Under the pieces are notes generated by a model. It searched no databases and was not told the origin of the DNA. It saw nothing but the letters and a program-made list of their open reading frames with translations. Below, one piece after another: positions 59,501-64,000 of a DNA stretch of 64,000 bases. Origin of the DNA: Akebia trifoliata (Eukaryota > Streptophyta > Magnoliopsida > Ranunculales > Lardizabalaceae); the NCBI GenBank assembly GCA_017979445.1, contig CM030711.1, positions 45,059,560 to 45,123,559 of the forward strand. Direction: 5' to 3'. Every line of letters starts with the position of its first letter. Position 1 is the stretch's first letter. Both the position numbers and the translations under genes were made by a program.

Positions 59501-60360
59501 CGTCCCAAGGCCATGACTGTGTTCTGGTCCTCAATGGCTCAGAGCATGACTGCTCGTCCAATGAAGGGAATGCTCACTGGCCCTGTCACCATTCTCAACT
59601 GGTCATTCGTTAGAAACGATCAGCCTCGGTAAGAAAAAAAAAATCCAACTACTCTCTTGGTTTGGTTCTCAAGATTTTATCATACACTTTAACATGGTAT
59701 GTTCTCATTCCTAGATTCGAGACTTGCTATCAGATTGCTTTGGCCATCAAGGACGAAGTTGAGGATCTTGAGAAAGCTAGTATTAATGTCATCCAGATCG
59801 ACGAGGCTGCTCTGAGGGAGGGTTTGCCTCTTAGGAAGTCTGAGCAAGCTTTCTACTTGGATTGGGCCGTGCATTCCTTCAGGATCACTAACTGCAGTGT
59901 CCAAGACACTACTCAGGTTCTTTCCCTTCATTCCCACTCTGTAATCCCAGTAATTCTATGCAGTTTAAGCTGATCTTTCAATGTCTGACAGATCCACACC
60001 CACATGTGCTACTCCAACTTCAATGACATTATCCACTCTATCATTGACATGGATGCTGATGTGATCACCATTGAGAACTCTCGATCTGATGAAAAGCTCC
60101 TCTCAGTCTTCCGTGAGGGAGTGAAGTACGGTGCTGGCATTGGCCCTGGTGTCTACGACATCCACTCCCCTAGGATTCCTTCGACCGAGGAGATTGCCGA
60201 CCGAATCAACAAGATGCTTGCAGTGCTTGAGACCAACATCCTTTGGGTCAACCCTGACTGTGGGCTCAAGACTCGCAAGTATCCCGAGGTTAAACCTGCC
60301 CTAACCAACATGGTTTCTGCTGCCAAGCTCCTGCGCACCCAACTGGCCAATGCCAAGTGA
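56539..60360 (+). CDS. Cobalamin-independent methionine synthase, eleven coding exons
   Basis: Exons: 56539-56888, 56968-57055, 57440-57567, 57652-58043, 58134-58297, 58661-58741, 58835-59001, 59103-59208, 59378-59628, 59715-59916, 59992-60360; 765 aa, the usual length. It transfers the methyl group of 5-methyltetrahydrofolate polyglutamate to homocysteine, giving methionine for protein and the SAM cycle. The N-terminal half begins with [19 protein letters not shown] (no transit peptide, so probably the cytosolic form). The C-terminal catalytic half holds the zinc ligands His647, Cys649 (HTHMCYSNF), Glu671 and Cys733 (NPDCGLK), at the same numbers I recall for the Arabidopsis enzyme. Start: the first AUG after the leader-intron acceptor, at [10 protein letters not shown]. 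Exon 4's intron is 90 nt and open in frame (see findings). Confidence 0.97.
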
Positions 60361-60600
60361 AGATGGATGTCTTCTTGCGTTGATTCTTTTGTTTCTCAAA
60401 TAATCTCTTGGCATATTTTGGGTTGATTGGTACCGTACGATACACACTCTATATTTGATTTCTCAAGCATTATTTTTTATTTTTCTTTTTCGAATTTTGA
60501 GCTTTTTGTCACCTCTTATCATCTTTTAGCTGTTGAGAGGCTGTGATGCCCTGTGTACACTTGAATGAGATGTTCAAGATGAAATCAAAGAAACGCTATT
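60361..60600 (+). other. 3' UTR region of the methionine synthase gene
   Basis: T-rich sequence after the stop with GTTGATTC and TTTGTTTCTC motifs, and an AATGAGAT / AATCAAAG stretch near 60560-60590 as a plausible near-upstream element. No exact poly(A) site can be placed. Confidence 0.4.
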
Positions 60601-60934
60601 ACTTCTTTGACCTATATCTGCCAGATTTTTGTGGGTGAGATCATGGTTTTGGTTCAAGTGTGTGGTGATTTAACTCCTTGGGGGGATGGATACCTATCTA
60701 TAATGTTTAGCATTGTTTTGAGTGTCAGTTGATGCCTAGTATGCTTCCTCAACTTGATGTCAACTGCTGAGATGTTTAGCATTGCAGATCTTATTCCACC
60801 GCCAGAAACCATTCTCAGGATCTTAGAGAGGACCATGGATTACATTAATAATGAACCAAAAAATTTCTCTAGTCATTCCTCTCAGAACTTGAGTGGACTC
60901 TATGGGGGTGATCTTCTCAGGCATGGTAACCTAG

Positions 60935-62241
60935 TAGGCGTTTGGATAGGACTCCTTGGCTACTTCTGACTCTTGCGGGAAGTTAGAAGTCGTTTGGATG
61001 CGTTTTGATGAACAACTCCTTCGAAGAGTTACTCCGCGCAAGAGCAAGAAATTACTCTTTGTGAAGAAGTCGAGAAAACCTATTTCTCAAAACTCATCTT
61101 GCGGGGAGTCAAAATCTAACGGTTCGTTTTACCAAAATACCCTTAACTTTATTAATTTTCTATGAAAATATTCCTAATTCATTTGCCCTTAAATCAAATG
61201 AAAGAAACATTTATTAATATTAAAAAAAAAAATTAAATTTTGAGTATAATGGATTTAAACACATTATATTAATATTTAATATTTAAAATATTATATTATA
61301 TTATATTAATATTTATAGTTAAAATGTCAAAACAATATAGTTTGAAGGCATATTATGACACTAAAAGACAGTCTGTCAATTTTTTTTTTTTTAAAATTTT
61401 GAGTATAATGGATTTAAACACATTATATTAATATTTAATATTTAAAATATTATATTATATTAGTATTTATTATATTATATTATATTAATATTTATAGTTA
61501 AACACATTATATTAATATTTAATATTTAAAATATTATATTATATTATATTAATATTTATAGTTAAAATGTCAAAAATAATATAGTTTGAAGGCATATTAT
61601 GACATTAAAAGACAATCTGTCAATTTTTTTTTTTTTTAAAATTTTGAGTATAATGGATTTAAACACATTATATTAATATTTAATATTTAAAATATTATAT
61701 TATATTATATTAATATTTATAGTTAAAATGTCAAAAACAGTATAGTTTGAAGGCATATTATGACACTAAAAGACAGTCTGTCAATTTTTTTTTTAATATT
61801 ATGTCATACTATGTCAAAAACAGTCTGTCAATTTTTTTTAAAATTTTGAGTATAATGGATTTAAACATATTATATTAATATTTAATATTTAAAATATTAT
61901 ATTATATTATATTATATTATATTAATATTTATTATATTATATTAATATTTATAGTTAAAATGTCAAAAACAGTATAGTTTGAAGGCATATTATGACACTA
62001 AAAGATAAAAAACAGTAACTGGTATAATATAAAGGTATTCTGGTCTTTTTTCTAGAAGTCATGAGAAGTCAGTATGGTTCCCAAACAGACTTCCAGCACA
62101 AAAGTACTTCTGCCAGTACTTCACAGAGTTGATTGCCAAACGCCCTTTCTACACAGAATTACTTTTCCAGCTCCTCCATAGAGTACTTCAACTCCTGTTC
62201 TTTGAAAGAGTAGTTCTGCTCCTGGTATCCAAACAGGCCCC
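60935..62241. mobile_element. TIR element with an internal tandem array
   Basis: The left end TAGGCGTTTGGATAGGACTC and the right end (reverse complement GGGGCCTGTTTGGATACCAG) are inverted. Subterminal GAGT(A/T)CT-type motifs mirror each other ('gaacaactccttcgaag' / 'actcctgttctttgaaag'). TAG flanks the left end and follows the right end, a possible 3-bp duplication. The middle is an AT-rich tandem array. No transposase is seen. Confidence 0.65.
61225..62010. repeat. AT-rich tandem repeat array
   Basis: The phrase 'gagtataatggatttaaac' occurs at about 61241, 61401, 61646 and 61848. Each is followed by 'ttaatatttaatatttaaaatatt', (TTATA)n and mostly 'gtttgaaggcatattatgac'. Unit length varies from about 160 to 245 bp because the (TTATA)n part expands and one unit has an internal duplication. 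Confidence 0.8.
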
Positions 62242-63404
62242 TAGTTTATACTCGGCAACAATTTGCTGATTATTCATTTTATTTTTTTCTCAGTTTTTTG
62301 GGGGAAAAGAATTCCTGAAAATTTAGTGATTGTGTATGGTCAGGAAGATTGGATTTCATGTGTTGATGGTCCACTGATGTGTCTATATTTACTCTCCTGG
62401 GTATTTTGTCATCTTTTCCAGGCATTCTATGTGGTTTGGTATGCCCCTCTCTCCCATGTGTGATGTTCTTTCTATTTTGGTATTGTAATCAGTCTCAATG
62501 CTCTTCTAGTTGACCAAAAAAAAAAAAAACTGTTTTTGTAATTTCTTTTTTGGTTGAAAAATTCTTGTTTTAAATGCGTTCTATAACTTTAACGATTAAA
62601 ACAATATATATATAAAATAAAAAAAACTTGTCTTTTTCAAGAAAAAGAGTAAAAATACATTTATAAGCATATGATTAATTTTTATAATCTTATGGTTATT
62701 TGTAATTTGATTTAAAAATATTGTTTAAAGTGAGATTGGATGATAAAAATCTTGATTTTATGGTTTTTAATTTTTTTTCAAGTAACTTATACTGCTCAAA
62801 AGATATGTTGATGGTAAAAATTTTCACATTATAAAATGTATAATTAAGCGAGTAAAAATGTTCTCATGCATAAACATTCAATAGTATTATTTTTACTCAA
62901 AAATATATGGAAAACTTAAAATAAATGTCTAATGTATTATATACATTATATTTTTATATTAAAAAAATTTCATAAGTTTAATCTATGTCTTTTTTTTATT
63001 TTTTTATTTTATATTTATCACTTTTATTTGCATTTCTTCCCCCTCTATTCCATTTTTTCTGAAGTTCTCTTGCCGTTTAAAATCCGTACTCCAACTCAGT
63101 GACTTTGCACACGAAGTTGTGATTTTTCTCCCCCGCTAATCTAAGCCTCCACAGCCACCTTGAGTTCCATACCGTCTGCGTAATTATCAAGGAGCCTTCA
63201 ATATTCTATTTAGACAATAGATAATGCAGTTTTCAGTTCTATTCTTATTTATAAACTTCTCATTTTCTAATTTCTTTAAATAGATTTTTAGGTCTACAGG
63301 GATTTTTCATATATTTCTTTGAGAACTGTCTATTCTGAAATTTCTCTTGGCCTTTTTCTCCATTTTCTAATGATTCTGACTAGCCTTATCAACCTAGTGA
63401 GGGA
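62242..63404. other. AT-rich DNA, no gene recognised
   Basis: Contains an A run at about 62516-62530 that could mark a retroposed 3' end reading plus, preceded by a T-rich stretch without a recognisable coding region. The rest is AT-rich and featureless to me. Confidence 0.3.
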
Positions 63405-63547
63405 AAAGGACTTTACTAAGCCCCATCCACCATAAATTAAAAAAAAAAAAAAACTTAAGATGAGTAACAAATTTTGAGATCTTGTTTTATGCAAGTTAAG
63501 GTCTTTTTCATGGTGGATGAGACTTAGTAAGGTTTTTTTTTTCCTCC
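63405..63547. mobile_element. Short foldback element
   Basis: The left arm AAAGGACTTTACTAAGCCCC continues ATCCACCATAAA and the right arm is its imperfect complement ('catggtggatgagacttagt'), separated by an A run and a short loop. About 143 bp. A related single arm is at 11405-11460. Confidence 0.55.
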
Positions 63548-64000
63548 CATGTTAGTCAAGAAAGTGTTCGTGTTTTCTAATCAGATACTCTTTTTGGTCA
63601 CCGACACATCGGTCTGTAAGATTTGGCATGAATGGAGCCTTGATGTGCATCTCGAGATAAGTTGGACTTCGAAAACATTGCATGTTACTCTAAGAAAACA
63701 CCAGGGGCATCTCTGTCTTTTTACCTTTCTTTTTGGTGGAGAAGTTGGACTTTTAACACCCAACCTCAAAGTAGCATTCTCTTTTATTTTAGGAACTTTT
63801 TATGATATTTTTTTTACTTTAGAGCATATATTAATTTACATTTCAATTATAGTTATTTAGTCCACAAAAACAAGCCACCCTACCCCTACACAACCCTAAC
63901 ATGAAAGTTCCAATGTGTGGTATCTTGTATATTCTTTTGACTTGGGTTGCTAACTGAAAAGCTTATCTAGCACCAATTTGGATACCAAATAGAAAATATT

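Overview
The window is nuclear DNA of a flowering plant, most likely a eudicot; I cannot name the species. Genes have GT-AG introns and match plant-only families: a CDPK, a chloroplast NDH-assembly factor, an ATL RING-H2 ligase, a farnesylated DnaJ, a Kelch-phosphatase of the BSL family and a cobalamin-independent methionine synthase. Intergenic DNA is AT-rich and packed with plant transposon types (Au-like SINE, LINE, TRIM, hAT and Mutator MITEs).

Layout. 1-3.0 kb: first coding exon of a calcium-dependent protein kinase (minus strand); the rest of the gene runs off the left edge. 3.6-4.4 kb: SINE-like pieces and a foldback element. 4.75-6.54 kb: two-exon CRR42-like plastid gene (plus). 9.3-9.8 kb: intronless ATL RING-H2 gene (minus). 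10.6-13.2 kb: a cluster of Mutator-type MITEs with 9-bp target duplications and a 94-bp tandem duplication. 13.6-20.0 kb: six-exon DnaJ/Hsp40 gene (minus, 420 aa), whose 4-kb first intron holds a decayed LINE with elements nested inside it. 20.3-24.3 kb: no gene that I can support. 24.6-49.9 kb: a 21-exon BSL2/BSL3-type Kelch-Ser/Thr phosphatase gene (plus, 978 aa). Its 2.9 kb of coding sequence is spread over 25 kb because the large introns hold transposons, including a LINE with an intact 1,053-codon reading frame, a three-deep nest of TIR elements, a tandem TRIM array and an eIF1A-derived pseudogene. 50-54.8 kb: repeats and AT-rich DNA. 54.9-60.4 kb: eleven coding exons of methionine synthase (plus, 765 aa) preceded by a TATA box and a long 5' leader intron. 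60.9-64 kb: a TIR element with internal tandem repeats, then AT-rich DNA.

The genes are independent single genes with unrelated roles (calcium signalling, plastid NDH assembly, ubiquitination, protein folding, brassinosteroid signalling, methionine synthesis). Exon boundaries were set by reading the sequence against remembered family proteins; every internal junction was checked for GT/AG and for phase, and each complete CDS sums to a multiple of three. I found no evidence for a wholly new system. The most unusual structures are the TRIM/eIF1A composite, the nested TIR elements and the MITE families whose target duplications are still readable.
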